Positions 43,142 to 51,191 of a stretch of DNA of 64,000 nucleotides are shown in pieces (position 1 is the stretch's first letter; each line of letters starts with the position of its first letter). The stretch is from assembly GCA_002428015.1 (NCBI GenBank), contig DIZW01000056.1, positions 69,035-133,034 of the forward strand, given 5' to 3'. This stretch comes from Oxalobacteraceae bacterium UBA6018. GTDB taxonomy: Bacteria; Pseudomonadota; Gammaproteobacteria; Burkholderiales; Burkholderiaceae_D. Both the position numbers and the translations under genes were made by a program. The notes below the pieces were generated by a model, which did no database searches, was not told the DNA's origin, and saw only the letters and a program-made list of their open reading frames with translations.

Positions 43142-45544
43142 TCATACGCCGTAGGGAATCCAGATGTTCTTGACCTGGCTGGCATGGGCCAGCAGCGCGC
43201 GCCCGCCGGACTGCGCCAGGTCGTACCAGTCGCGGCCCCTGCCCCCGCCCACCCAGGTGCGCTTGAGCGAGGCGGCCGACAGGCGCTCGACTTCGGCGCA
43301 GCCTTCGGCCGAGCCGTCGTGGCGCCACACCGCGTCCACGTCGGCGTGCGACGCGAGCGTGCGCGCCAGCACGTCGGCGCTGCCGCTGACGATATTAAGC
43401 GCCCCGCCCGGCAGGTCCGAGGTGTCGAGCACCTGGTACAGGTCGAGCGCGGCCAGCGGATGGGCCTCGGACGGCACTGCGACCACGCGGTTACCGAGCG
43501 CCAGCGCCGGCGCCACCAGCGCGATGAAGCCCAGCAGCGGCGCTTCGTTGGGGCAGACGATGCCGATCACCCCGAGCGGCTCATTGAGGGCGACCGTGAT
43601 GCCGTGCATGGGCGGCTGGTGCACCAGGCCGTCGTACTTGTCGGCCCAGGCGGCGTAGTAGAACAGGCGCTCGATGGCGGCCTGCACTTCGCGCCGCGCA
43701 TCGGACGCGCCGGTCATGGCGGCCAGGCGCGCGGCGAATTCGCCGGCCCGCATGGACAGGTTCTCGGCCATGTAATACAGGACCTGGGCGCGGTTGTGCG
43801 CGCTGGCCTTGGCCCAGCCGGCGGCCTTGTGCGCCGCTTCCACGGCGTTGCGGATGTCCTTGCGGTTGCCTTCGCCGACATCGGCCAGGAAGGCGCCGTT
43901 GGCGCCCAGGATGGCGCGGCTATAGGCGCCGTCGGGGCGCACCTGCTTGCCGCCGATGTAGAGCTTGACGGTGCGGTCGAGCGCGAACGGCGCCTCACCG
44001 TCAGCGTCGGCGTCTTCATCGGCGTTGACCGTGCTTGCCGCCGTGACTGGGAACAGCGGCGCGGGCGGGCGCGCGTCTTCCGCCAGCGGCGTGAGATATT
44101 CGAGCATGCCTTCGCGCCCGCCCTCGCGTCCGAAACCGGACTCGCGGTAGCCGCCGAAACCGCAGGCGGCGTCGAACTGGTTGGCGGTATTAATCCACAC
44201 CACGCCGGCCTTGAGCTGGGGCGCCACGTCGAGCGCGAGGCTGATCGACTCGGACCACACGCAGGCGGCCAGGCCATACACGGTGTTGTTGGCCAGCTGG
44301 ACCGCCTCCACCGGCGTGCGAAAGCTCATCGCCACCAGCACCGGGCCGAACACCTCGGTTTGGGCGATGCCGGCCGAGGTGGAGGCGCCGGTGATCAGCG
44401 TGGGCGGGTACCACGCGCCGTCAGGCGGCAGCGCGCAGGCGGCCGGCTGGTAGACCGTGCAGCCCTCGGCGCGCGCCGCCTCGACCAGCTCGGTGATGCG
44501 CTGGCGCTGCACCGGATCGACCAGCGCGCCGATGTCCATCGATTTGTCGGTCGGCGCGCCCAGGCGCAGGTTGTCCATGCGCGCGCGCAGCTTGGCCAGC
44601 AGGCGCTCCTGGACCGATTCCTGCACCAGCAGGCGCGAGCCGGCGCAGCAGACCTGCCCCTGGTTGAAGAAGATCGAGTCGACCAGCCCTTCGACGGCGG
44701 CGTCGAGGTCGGCGTCGTCGAACACGATGAAGGGCGATTTGCCGCCCAGCTCCAGCGACAGCTTCTTGCCGCTGCCGGCGGTGGCGACGCGGATCCGGCG
44801 CCCGACCTCGGTCGAACCGGTGAAGGCCAGCTTGTCGACGCCCGGATGCCGGACGATGGCCTCGCCCACGGCGCCGTCGCCGGTGACGATGTTGACCACG
44901 CCGGCCGGCACCCCGGCCTGCTGGCAGATCTCGGCGAACAGCAGCGCAGACAAGGACGTGAATTCGGCCGGCTTGAACACCACCGTGTTACCGGCGGCCA
45001 GGGCGGGCGCGATTTTCCAGGCCAGCATCAGGAGCGGGAAGTTCCACGGCACGATCTGGCCGACCACGCCGAGCGCGCGGTGGCCGGCGAATTCCTCGGC
45101 CTGCAGCTGGGCCCAGCCGGCGTGGTGGTAGAAGTGGCGCGCCGCCAGCGGCAGGTCGGTGTCGCGCGTTTCGCGGATGGTCTTGCCGTTGTCGAGCGTT
45201 TCGACGACGGCGAACAGGCGCGCGTGCTTTTGCAGCAGCCGCGCGAGCGCGTACAGCACGCGCGCGCGCCCGTGCCCGCCGAGCGCGACCCAGCCCGGCT
45301 GGGCGCGGCGCGCGGCCTGCACGGCGCGCTCCACGTCGGCGTCCGTAGCCTGGGTCACCTGGGCCAGCGCGGCGCCATCGGCCGGGTTGACCGAGGCGAA
45401 GGTGGCGCCGGGCGCGCTCCAGGCGCCGTCGATGAACAGCCCGAAGCGGCGCGCGTGCCGTTCCAGCCACGCGTGGGCTTCCTTGGTGCTTTCAGGTGCC
45501 GGGCCGTAGTCCATGGTCTGGAGGATCTCTTGAATGGTGGGCAT
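43142..45544 (-). CDS. double aldehyde dehydrogenase of the deo operon
   Basis: The 800-residue protein has two aldehyde-dehydrogenase units. The first (1 to about 490) is complete: VVGQIVPWNFPLLMLAWKI, FTGSTEVGRRI, the catalytic Glu in SLELGGKSP and Cys in FNQGQVCCAGSR. The second (about 525-800) keeps the N-terminal cofactor part (GVIGIVCPNEAPLLGF) but is short and lacks a normal catalytic segment. It lies between deoC and deoA. Oxidation of the acetaldehyde released by DeoC to acetate or acetyl-CoA is the likely job. Confidence 0.88.
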   Translation of the reverse strand: MPTIQEILQTMDYGPAPESTKEAHAWLERHARRFGLFIDGAWSAPGATFASVNPADGAALAQVTQATDADVERAVQAARRAQPGWVALGGHGRARVLYALARLLQKHARLFAVVETLDNGKTIRETRDTDLPLAARHFYHHAGWAQLQAEEFAGHRALGVVGQIVPWNFPLLMLAWKIAPALAAGNTVVFKPAEFTSLSALLFAEICQQAGVPAGVVNIVTGDGAVGEAIVRHPGVDKLAFTGSTEVGRRIRVATAGSGKKLSLELGGKSPFIVFDDADLDAAVEGLVDSIFFNQGQVCCAGSRLLVQESVQERLLAKLRARMDNLRLGAPTDKSMDIGALVDPVQRQRITELVEAARAEGCTVYQPAACALPPDGAWYPPTLITGASTSAGIAQTEVFGPVLVAMSFRTPVEAVQLANNTVYGLAACVWSESISLALDVAPQLKAGVVWINTANQFDAACGFGGYRESGFGREGGREGMLEYLTPLAEDARPPAPLFPVTAASTVNADEDADADGEAPFALDRTVKLYIGGKQVRPDGAYSRAILGANGAFLADVGEGNRKDIRNAVEAAHKAAGWAKASAHNRAQVLYYMAENLSMRAGEFAARLAAMTGASDARREVQAAIERLFYYAAWADKYDGLVHQPPMHGITVALNEPLGVIGIVCPNEAPLLGFIALVAPALALGNRVVAVPSEAHPLAALDLYQVLDTSDLPGGALNIVSGSADVLARTLASHADVDAVWRHDGSAEGCAEVERLSAASLKRTWVGGGRGRDWYDLAQSGGRALLAHASQVKNIWIPYGV

Positions 45545-45560
45545 GTCGAATCCGTGCGAA

Positions 45561-46517
45561 TTATGGTTGCGCGTGGCGGTGCGCGGCCGAGTAGTTCCCG
45601 GTGACGTAGTGTTCCAGCTGGCGCTCGATATCGGTCAAGAGGCTCGACGCGCCGATGCGAAACAGGTGCGGTTCCAGCCACTCGCGCCCCAGCTCTTCCT
45701 TCATCAAGGTCAGGTACTGCAGCGCGCTCTTGGCGCTGGCCACGCCGCCGGCCGGCTTGAAGCCGACCCGGAAGCCCGTGCGCTCGTGGTATTCGCGAAT
45801 CGCGCGCACCATCGTCAGCGCGACGGGGATGGTGGCGTTGACGCCTTCCTTGCCGGTCGAGGTCTTGATGAAGTCGGCCCCGGCCATCATGCACACCCAC
45901 GCGGCCTTGGCCACGTTGTCGAGCGTGAGCAGGTCGCCCGTGGCCAGGATCGCCTTGACGTGGGCCTCGCCGCAGGCCTGGCGGTAGGCCAGCATCTCGT
46001 CGTAGAGCGCCTGCCAGTTCCCGGTCAGCACGTGCTGGCGGGTGATGACGATATCGATCTCGCTGGCGCCGGCGGCGACCGACAGGGCGATCTCGCGCAG
46101 CTTGGTCTCCAGGCTGGCCAGGCCGGCCGGGAAGGCGGTCGAAACGGCGGCCACCGGCAGGCGCCCGTGCAGGACCGCGACGGCTGGCGCGATCATTTCA
46201 TGGTAGACGCACACCGCGCCGGTCGTGAGAGAGCTCACGCCGAGCGCGTGCATCAGGTCCGCGCGCAGCGGGCGCATGGCCTTCATGCATAGGCGCTCCA
46301 CGCGCCCGGGCGTGTCGTCGCCGCCCAGGGTGGTCAGGTCGATGCACTGCACCGCCTTGATCAGCCAGGCGGCCTGGTATTGCTGCTTGACGGTGCGGCG
46401 GCTGGCCAGGCTGGCCGCGCGCCGGTCGGCCGCGTTGCGGTTGACCTTGATCTGGTTGACCCAGCCGAGATCGAGGGCGCAAGCCTGGTTGCGCTGGAAT
46501 GCCGGTTGGTCGGTCAT
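45561..46517 (-). CDS. deoC: deoxyribose-phosphate aldolase
   Basis: The 318-residue class I aldolase cleaves 2-deoxyribose-5-phosphate to glyceraldehyde-3-phosphate and acetaldehyde. The Schiff-base lysine lies in ADFIKTSTGKEG, and the second active-site lysine in VGFKPAGGV. It has an N-terminal extension of about 60 residues compared with the E. coli enzyme, as in the longer eukaryotic-type DeoC. ATG 46517 overlaps the deoB stop (ATGA); the longer frame above it shadows deoB. Confidence 0.94.
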   Translation of the reverse strand: MTDQPAFQRNQACALDLGWVNQIKVNRNAADRRAASLASRRTVKQQYQAAWLIKAVQCIDLTTLGGDDTPGRVERLCMKAMRPLRADLMHALGVSSLTTGAVCVYHEMIAPAVAVLHGRLPVAAVSTAFPAGLASLETKLREIALSVAAGASEIDIVITRQHVLTGNWQALYDEMLAYRQACGEAHVKAILATGDLLTLDNVAKAAWVCMMAGADFIKTSTGKEGVNATIPVALTMVRAIREYHERTGFRVGFKPAGGVASAKSALQYLTLMKEELGREWLEPHLFRIGASSLLTDIERQLEHYVTGNYSAAHRHAQP

Positions 46518-47707
46518 AGAAGGCTGGTTCCGTTCGAAAGAGGTGTGACGCCGAGGTGCCGGGCGATGGTCGCGCCGATGTCGCAGAAGCTGTCCGAGAC
46601 CGGCAGCGCGCGCGCCGCCACGCCGGGGCCAAAGAACAGCATCGGGATATGCTCGCGGGTGTGGTCCGAACCGCTCCAGCTGGGGTCGCAGCCATGGTCG
46701 GCGGTGATCACGGCCAGGTCGCCGGGGCGCAGGCGCGCGTTGAACTCGGGCAGGCGCGCGTCCAGCTCGGTCAGCGCCTTGGCGTATCCGCCGATATCGC
46801 GGCGGTGTCCGAAGGCCTGATCGAAGTCGACGAAGTTGACGAAGGTGAGCGACTGGTTCCCCGCCTCGCCGGCCACCGTGAGCAGCGCGTCGAACAAGGC
46901 CATGTTGTCGGCGCCCTTGACCACGCGCGAGACGCCTTGCGCGGCGAAGATGTCGCTGATCTTGCCCAGAGCGATCACTTCGCCGCCCGCGTTTTTGACA
47001 TGGTCGAGCAGGGTCGGCGCGGGCGGCGCGACGGCGTAGTCGTGCCGGTTGGCGGTGCGCCGGTAAGCGCCGTTGGCGCCCGCGAAAGGGCGCGCGATCA
47101 CGCGCCCGATGTTGTACGGCTTGACCAGTTCGAAGGCCGCCTCGCACACGGCGTACAGCCGCTCCAGGCCAAAGTGCTCCTCGTGCGCGGCGATCTGCAT
47201 GACCGAGTCGGCCGAGGTGTAGATGATGACTTTGCCGGTGGCGACATGCTCGTCGCCATGCAGGTTGATGATCTCGGTGCCGGAGGCGTGGCAGTTGCCG
47301 AGAAAGCCGGCCACCTGGGTGATCTGGCGCAGCTGCTCGGTGAGCGCGGCCGGGAACGAGGGCACGGTGCGCGGAAAATATCCCCATTCGAATTCGACCG
47401 GCACGCCGGCGATTTCCCAGTGCCCGCTTTGGGTGTCCTTGCCGGTGGAGCGCTCGCGCGCGGCGCCGTACGCGCCGGTAAAGCCGTCGCGCCGCTCGAA
47501 GCCGGCGGCCCATGCGCCGCTGGCCGCATGGGCCGCGGCGGCCAGGCCCAGGCGCTCCAGGTTGGGCAGCGCCAGCGGCTGCTTGTTGCGCGCCGCCCAG
47601 TCGGCGATGTGGCCGAAGGTGTTGGCGCCGCTGTCGCCGAAATCGGCCGCGTCGGGCGTGGCGCCAAGGCCGAAGGAATCAAGCAGGAGGATGAAGGCGC
47701 GGGACAT
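46514..47707 (-). CDS. deoB: phosphopentomutase
   Basis: The 397-residue alkaline-phosphatase-superfamily enzyme interconverts (deoxy)ribose-1-phosphate and -5-phosphate. It begins MSRAFILLLDSFGLGATPDA (metal Asp), has GKDTQSGHWEIAG containing the catalytic Thr, and TADHGCDPSWSGSDHTREHIP with the remaining metal ligands. Length is normal. It connects the phosphorylases in this operon to deoC. Confidence 0.95.
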   Translation of the reverse strand: MSRAFILLLDSFGLGATPDAADFGDSGANTFGHIADWAARNKQPLALPNLERLGLAAAAHAASGAWAAGFERRDGFTGAYGAARERSTGKDTQSGHWEIAGVPVEFEWGYFPRTVPSFPAALTEQLRQITQVAGFLGNCHASGTEIINLHGDEHVATGKVIIYTSADSVMQIAAHEEHFGLERLYAVCEAAFELVKPYNIGRVIARPFAGANGAYRRTANRHDYAVAPPAPTLLDHVKNAGGEVIALGKISDIFAAQGVSRVVKGADNMALFDALLTVAGEAGNQSLTFVNFVDFDQAFGHRRDIGGYAKALTELDARLPEFNARLRPGDLAVITADHGCDPSWSGSDHTREHIPMLFFGPGVAARALPVSDSFCDIGATIARHLGVTPLSNGTSLL

Positions 47708-47754
47708 GGCGGGCTCGGAGAAAATGGGGAAGGCCTAGGCGCAGTGTAGGCGAT

Positions 47755-48597
47755 TTAGGCGGCGGCGCGCGGCGTGGCGGCCAGCTGCGTCAGGAAAGCG
47801 AGGATCAGCGTGACCAGGCCGGTGGCGCCGATGGCGGCGTACTTGAGGGTCTGCTCGTGCGACAGCGGCACCGGCGACATGCCTTCGGCCAGGTTGGTGA
47901 TCACGGAGACGCAGGCGACCTTCATGCCGCAGTGGCGCGCTGCCACTACCTCGGGCACGACCGACATGCCGACCACGTCGGCGCCCAGGCGCGCCATCAT
48001 GCGGATCTCAGCCGCGGTCTCGAAGTTCGGGCCGGGATAGGCGATGTACACGCCCTCGTGCAGCGCCAGTGCCGCGGCCGCGGCGCAGGCGTGGATCTGC
48101 GCGCGGATCTGGCTGTCGTAGGCGTTGGCCATGCTGAAAAAACGCGGGCCGAAACGCTCGTCGTTGGGCCCGACCAGCGGGGTGCCGGGCATGAAATTGA
48201 TATGGTCGGTCAGCGCCACCAGGCTGCCGGCGTCCACCTCCGGGCGCAGGGAGCCGGCCGCGTTGGTCACGAACAGCAGCTCGCAGCCGAGCAGCTTGAA
48301 GGTGCGCACGGCGCTGGTCATCACGCCCATGCCATAGCCTTCGTAGAAGTGGCCGCGGCCCTTCATGCACACCACCTCCACCCCGGCCAGGGTGCCCACC
48401 ACCAGCTCGCCCGCGTGCCCGTGCACGGTGCTGATCGGGAAACCGGGCAGCGCGTCGAAGCCGATCGTCACCGCGTCGCTCATGCGCTCGGCCAGCACGC
48501 CCAACCCCGAACCCAGGATCAGCGCCAGGCGCGGCGCACATCCGGGTTTGCGCGCGCGGATCAAGTCCGCGGCTTCAAAGGGAGTGTTGTTGGACAT
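47755..48597 (-). CDS. trimeric-type purine nucleoside phosphorylase
   Basis: The 280-residue enzyme of the PNP/MTAP class phosphorolyses inosine, guanosine and xanthosine-type nucleosides. Signatures are LILGSGLGVLAE (phosphate), GRGHFYEGYGM, NAAGSLRPEVD, YPGPNFETAAE and VGMSVVPEV. It is the first gene of the minus-strand nucleoside operon, 47 bases before deoB. The promoter region with repeated ATATGT motifs lies just upstream. A xanthosine-preferring form cannot be excluded. Confidence 0.92.
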   Translation of the reverse strand: MSNNTPFEAADLIRARKPGCAPRLALILGSGLGVLAERMSDAVTIGFDALPGFPISTVHGHAGELVVGTLAGVEVVCMKGRGHFYEGYGMGVMTSAVRTFKLLGCELLFVTNAAGSLRPEVDAGSLVALTDHINFMPGTPLVGPNDERFGPRFFSMANAYDSQIRAQIHACAAAAALALHEGVYIAYPGPNFETAAEIRMMARLGADVVGMSVVPEVVAARHCGMKVACVSVITNLAEGMSPVPLSHEQTLKYAAIGATGLVTLILAFLTQLAATPRAAA

Positions 48598-48726
48598 GTG
48601 ATTTTCCTATCCTGGTTCGGCGTCGTGAGGTGGGGCTGATGGCGCGCCGCGTGGAGGATGGCGGCCGCTAGCGAACTCGACAAAGCCGCGATGCCTGTCA
48701 AGTATTATAACTATGCATGAACGGTG

Positions 48727-48742
48727 ATATGTTCGGCAAATA
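48727..48742 (+). promoter_or_regulatory. operator-like repeat, copy 1
   Basis: ATATGTTCGGCAAATA matches copy 2 (48762-48777, ATATGTCCGACAAATA) at 14 of 16 bases in the same orientation, 35 bases apart. Both lie between the divergent nucleoside operon and pseudouridine genes, which suggests a shared regulator. Confidence 0.45.
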
Positions 48743-48761
48743 CCATTTTTCTTCCCCATTT

Positions 48762-48777
48762 ATATGTCCGACAAATA
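48762..48777 (+). promoter_or_regulatory. operator-like repeat, copy 2
   Basis: ATATGTCCGACAAATA is the second copy of the motif at 48727-48742. It lies in the A/T-rich core of the 303-base divergent promoter region (48598-48900), which otherwise shows no gene or RNA. Confidence 0.45.
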
Positions 48778-48845
48778 AATTCCGGGTATCATTTCCACAA
48801 CGCCAGGCGCTCCCGGCGTCCCCGCCCTTCGCGGGAATAAATTGA

Positions 48846-48861
48846 CAGTGTCTGGACATAT
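48846..48861 (-). promoter_or_regulatory. operator-like repeat, inverted third copy
   Basis: Read on the reverse strand this is ATATGTCCAGACACTG. It shares the ATATGTCC core and a GACA with copies 1 and 2, and lies 40 bases before the psuK start. It is a weaker match than the other two. Confidence 0.3.
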
Positions 48862-48900
48862 GTTTACCATATTAAACAATTGTCCATACGATGGCGCGCC

Positions 48901-50043
48901 GTGGCCGAACCTTCCAAAAAAGATCAGTTGTACGAGCTCATCCGAGCCAATCCGTTCATCTCGCAACAGGATCTGGCGGTGCAGCTGCGCCTGTCGCGTT
49001 CGGCCGTGGCGGGCTACATCGCCGGGCTGATCCGCGAACGACGCCTGCTCGGCCGCGCCTACGTCCTGCCCGACAACCGCCCCATCGTCTGCATCGGCGC
49101 GGCCAACCTGGACCGCAAACTGCGCTCGCTCGCCACCATCACGATGGGGACCTCGAACCCGGCGCGCCAGGACGAATCGTTCGGCGGCGTGGCGCGCAAT
49201 ATCGCCGAGAACCTGGCCTGCCTGGGCGCGCCGGTGGCATTGATCACCGCGATCGGCGACGACTCCTCCGGCAAGGCGCTGCTGGCCCACGCCGAGGCGG
49301 CCGGCATCGACACCCGCGGCACCCTGCGCCTGGAGGGCAAGTGCAGCGGCACCTACACCGCAGTGCTGGACGACCATGGCGAGATGCTGGTGGCGCTGGC
49401 CGACATGGCGCTGTACGACGCCCTCACGCCCGACTTCATCGTCAGCCGCCAGCCGCTGCGCGCCGGCGGCGCCCTCATCGTGGCCGACATGAACCTGCCG
49501 CGCGCGACCCTGGCCGTGCTGATGGCCGACGCCGCGCGCGACGCGGTTCCGCTGGTGGTGGTGGCGGTGTCGCAGCCGAAGATGGCGCACCTGCCCGAGC
49601 GCCTCGATGGCCTGCGCCTGCTGATCCTCAACCAGGGCGAGCTCGAAACCCGCTGCGGCAAGCGCCTGCTCAATGACGCCGATCTCGCCGCCGCCTGCCG
49701 CACCCTGCAAGACCAGGGCGCGCGCGACGTGATCGTCACGCGCGGCGGCACCGGCGTGATCTACACCTGCGCCGGCGGCATCGCCCACATGAAGGCGCCC
49801 AAGGCGCGCGTCGTCGACGTCACCGGCGCCGGCGACGCGTTCGCGGCGGCGGTCTGCTGGTCGCTGTTCCAGGGCAGCGGCGACCTGGCGCTGGCCTGCC
49901 GGCGCGGCCTGCGCCTGTCGGCCATGACGCTCGGCTGCGAGGAGACGGTATGCCCCTCCCTGCAGGCCGACACGCTCGGCGACATCCATGATTTCGCGTT
50001 GGCGCCGCCGCCGGCGCGCGGCGCGCCCCTTCCCGAGGACTGA
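48901..50043 (+). CDS. psuK: pseudouridine kinase (HTH-PfkB fusion)
   Basis: The roughly 380-residue protein joins an N-terminal winged-helix segment (LYELIRANPFISQQDLAVQL, then RLSRSAVAGYIAGL) to a PfkB sugar kinase with VCIGAANLDRKLRS, GGVARNIAENLACLG and the catalytic VTGAGDAFAAAV. HTH-PfkB proteins next to psuG phosphorylate pseudouridine to its 5'-phosphate. GTG 48901 is chosen; TTG 48880 is possible, and neither has a strong ribosome site. The HTH may let the kinase regulate its own divergent promoter region. Confidence 0.86.
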   Translation: MAEPSKKDQLYELIRANPFISQQDLAVQLRLSRSAVAGYIAGLIRERRLLGRAYVLPDNRPIVCIGAANLDRKLRSLATITMGTSNPARQDESFGGVARNIAENLACLGAPVALITAIGDDSSGKALLAHAEAAGIDTRGTLRLEGKCSGTYTAVLDDHGEMLVALADMALYDALTPDFIVSRQPLRAGGALIVADMNLPRATLAVLMADAARDAVPLVVVAVSQPKMAHLPERLDGLRLLILNQGELETRCGKRLLNDADLAAACRTLQDQGARDVIVTRGGTGVIYTCAGGIAHMKAPKARVVDVTGAGDAFAAAVCWSLFQGSGDLALACRRGLRLSAMTLGCEETVCPSLQADTLGDIHDFALAPPPARGAPLPED

Positions 50044-50045
50044 CC

Positions 50046-50969
50046 ATGACGCATCCCCTGCTAGCGTTTTCGCCCGAGGTGGCCGCCGCCCGCGCCGCCG
50101 GCCGCCCGCTGGTGGCGCTCGAATCGACCATCATCTCGCACGGCATGCCGTATCCGCAGAACGTGGCGATGGCGCGTGAAGTCGAGCAGATCGTCCGCGA
50201 CCACGGCGCCGTCCCGGCCACCATCGCCGTCATCGACGGCAAGGTCCGGGTCGGCCTGGACCACGCCCAGCTGCAGCTGCTGGCCACCGCGCCCGGGGTG
50301 ATGAAGGTGAGCCGGCGCGACCTGGCGTTCGTGCTGGCGCAGCGCCGCCTGGGCGCGACCACCGTGGCGGCCACCATGATCTGCGCGCGTCTGGCCGGCA
50401 TCGAGACCTTCGTCACCGGCGGCGTGGGCGGGGTGCACCGGGGCGCGCCGTCCAGCTTCGACATCTCGGCCGACCTGCAGGAACTGGCGCAGACCGACGT
50501 GGCCGTGGTGTGCGCCGGGGTCAAGTCGATCCTCGATATCGGCCTGACCCTGGAATACCTCGAGACCCATGGCGTGCCGGTGGTGAGCGTGGGCCAGCCC
50601 GGCTTCCCGGCCTTCTTCACGCGGGAGAGCGGTTTCCAGGCCGACTTCCAGCTCGACAGCGCGGCCGAGCAGGCCGCCTTCATCCGCACCAAGTGGCAGC
50701 TCGGCCTGCGCGGCGGCGTCGTGATCGGCAATCCGGTGCCGCAAGGCGCGGCCATGCCGAAGGACGAGATCGACCGCATCACCACGCAGGCCCTGGCCGA
50801 CGCCGACGCGGCCGGGATCAGCGGCAAGGCGATCACGCCCTTCCTGCTCGATCGCATCGTGCAGCTCACCGGCGGGCGCAGCCTGGCGACCAATATCGCG
50901 CTGGTCAAGCATAACGCGGCCGTCGGCGCCCGGCTCGCGGTGGCGCTGCACGCCCTGCCGCCCCAGTGA
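50046..50969 (+). CDS. psuG: pseudouridine-5'-phosphate glycosidase
   Basis: PsuG splits pseudouridine-5'-phosphate into uracil and ribose-5-phosphate. The 307-residue protein aligns by eye with E. coli PsuG, including VALESTIISHGMPYP (Glu26), VMKVSRRDL (Lys87) and the imine-forming Lys160 in VCAGVKSILDIG. It begins two bases after the psuK stop. Released uracil can enter the reductive pathway at 24-35 kb. Its 3' part (50627-50969) is duplicated at 61550-61853. Confidence 0.95.
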   Translation: MTHPLLAFSPEVAAARAAGRPLVALESTIISHGMPYPQNVAMAREVEQIVRDHGAVPATIAVIDGKVRVGLDHAQLQLLATAPGVMKVSRRDLAFVLAQRRLGATTVAATMICARLAGIETFVTGGVGGVHRGAPSSFDISADLQELAQTDVAVVCAGVKSILDIGLTLEYLETHGVPVVSVGQPGFPAFFTRESGFQADFQLDSAAEQAAFIRTKWQLGLRGGVVIGNPVPQGAAMPKDEIDRITTQALADADAAGISGKAITPFLLDRIVQLTGGRSLATNIALVKHNAAVGARLAVALHALPPQ

Positions 50970-51191
50970 GCGCGCGCAGGCCCATGCGACCGGACAAGCG
51001 CCCTGCCTGGCGCCGCTTGCGGCCCATGCCGCGCCGGTGCTTTCGTGCTGTGCGGAAAATGCCGGTATTTTTTTGCCCACGGCATTTCCTGCTCAAGTGC
51101 GTGTAGAATCGACCCAGTATCGCCGCAACGTGGCTTGCCCCAAGTGGCGCTGGCGTCGGTGCGTATTCCTCAACCATGCGGGGGGAGTGCC

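Noticed and set aside
43016..45604. 862-codon plus-strand frame
   Set aside because: It is antisense to the aldehyde dehydrogenase, which has full catalytic motifs; the frame itself has none.
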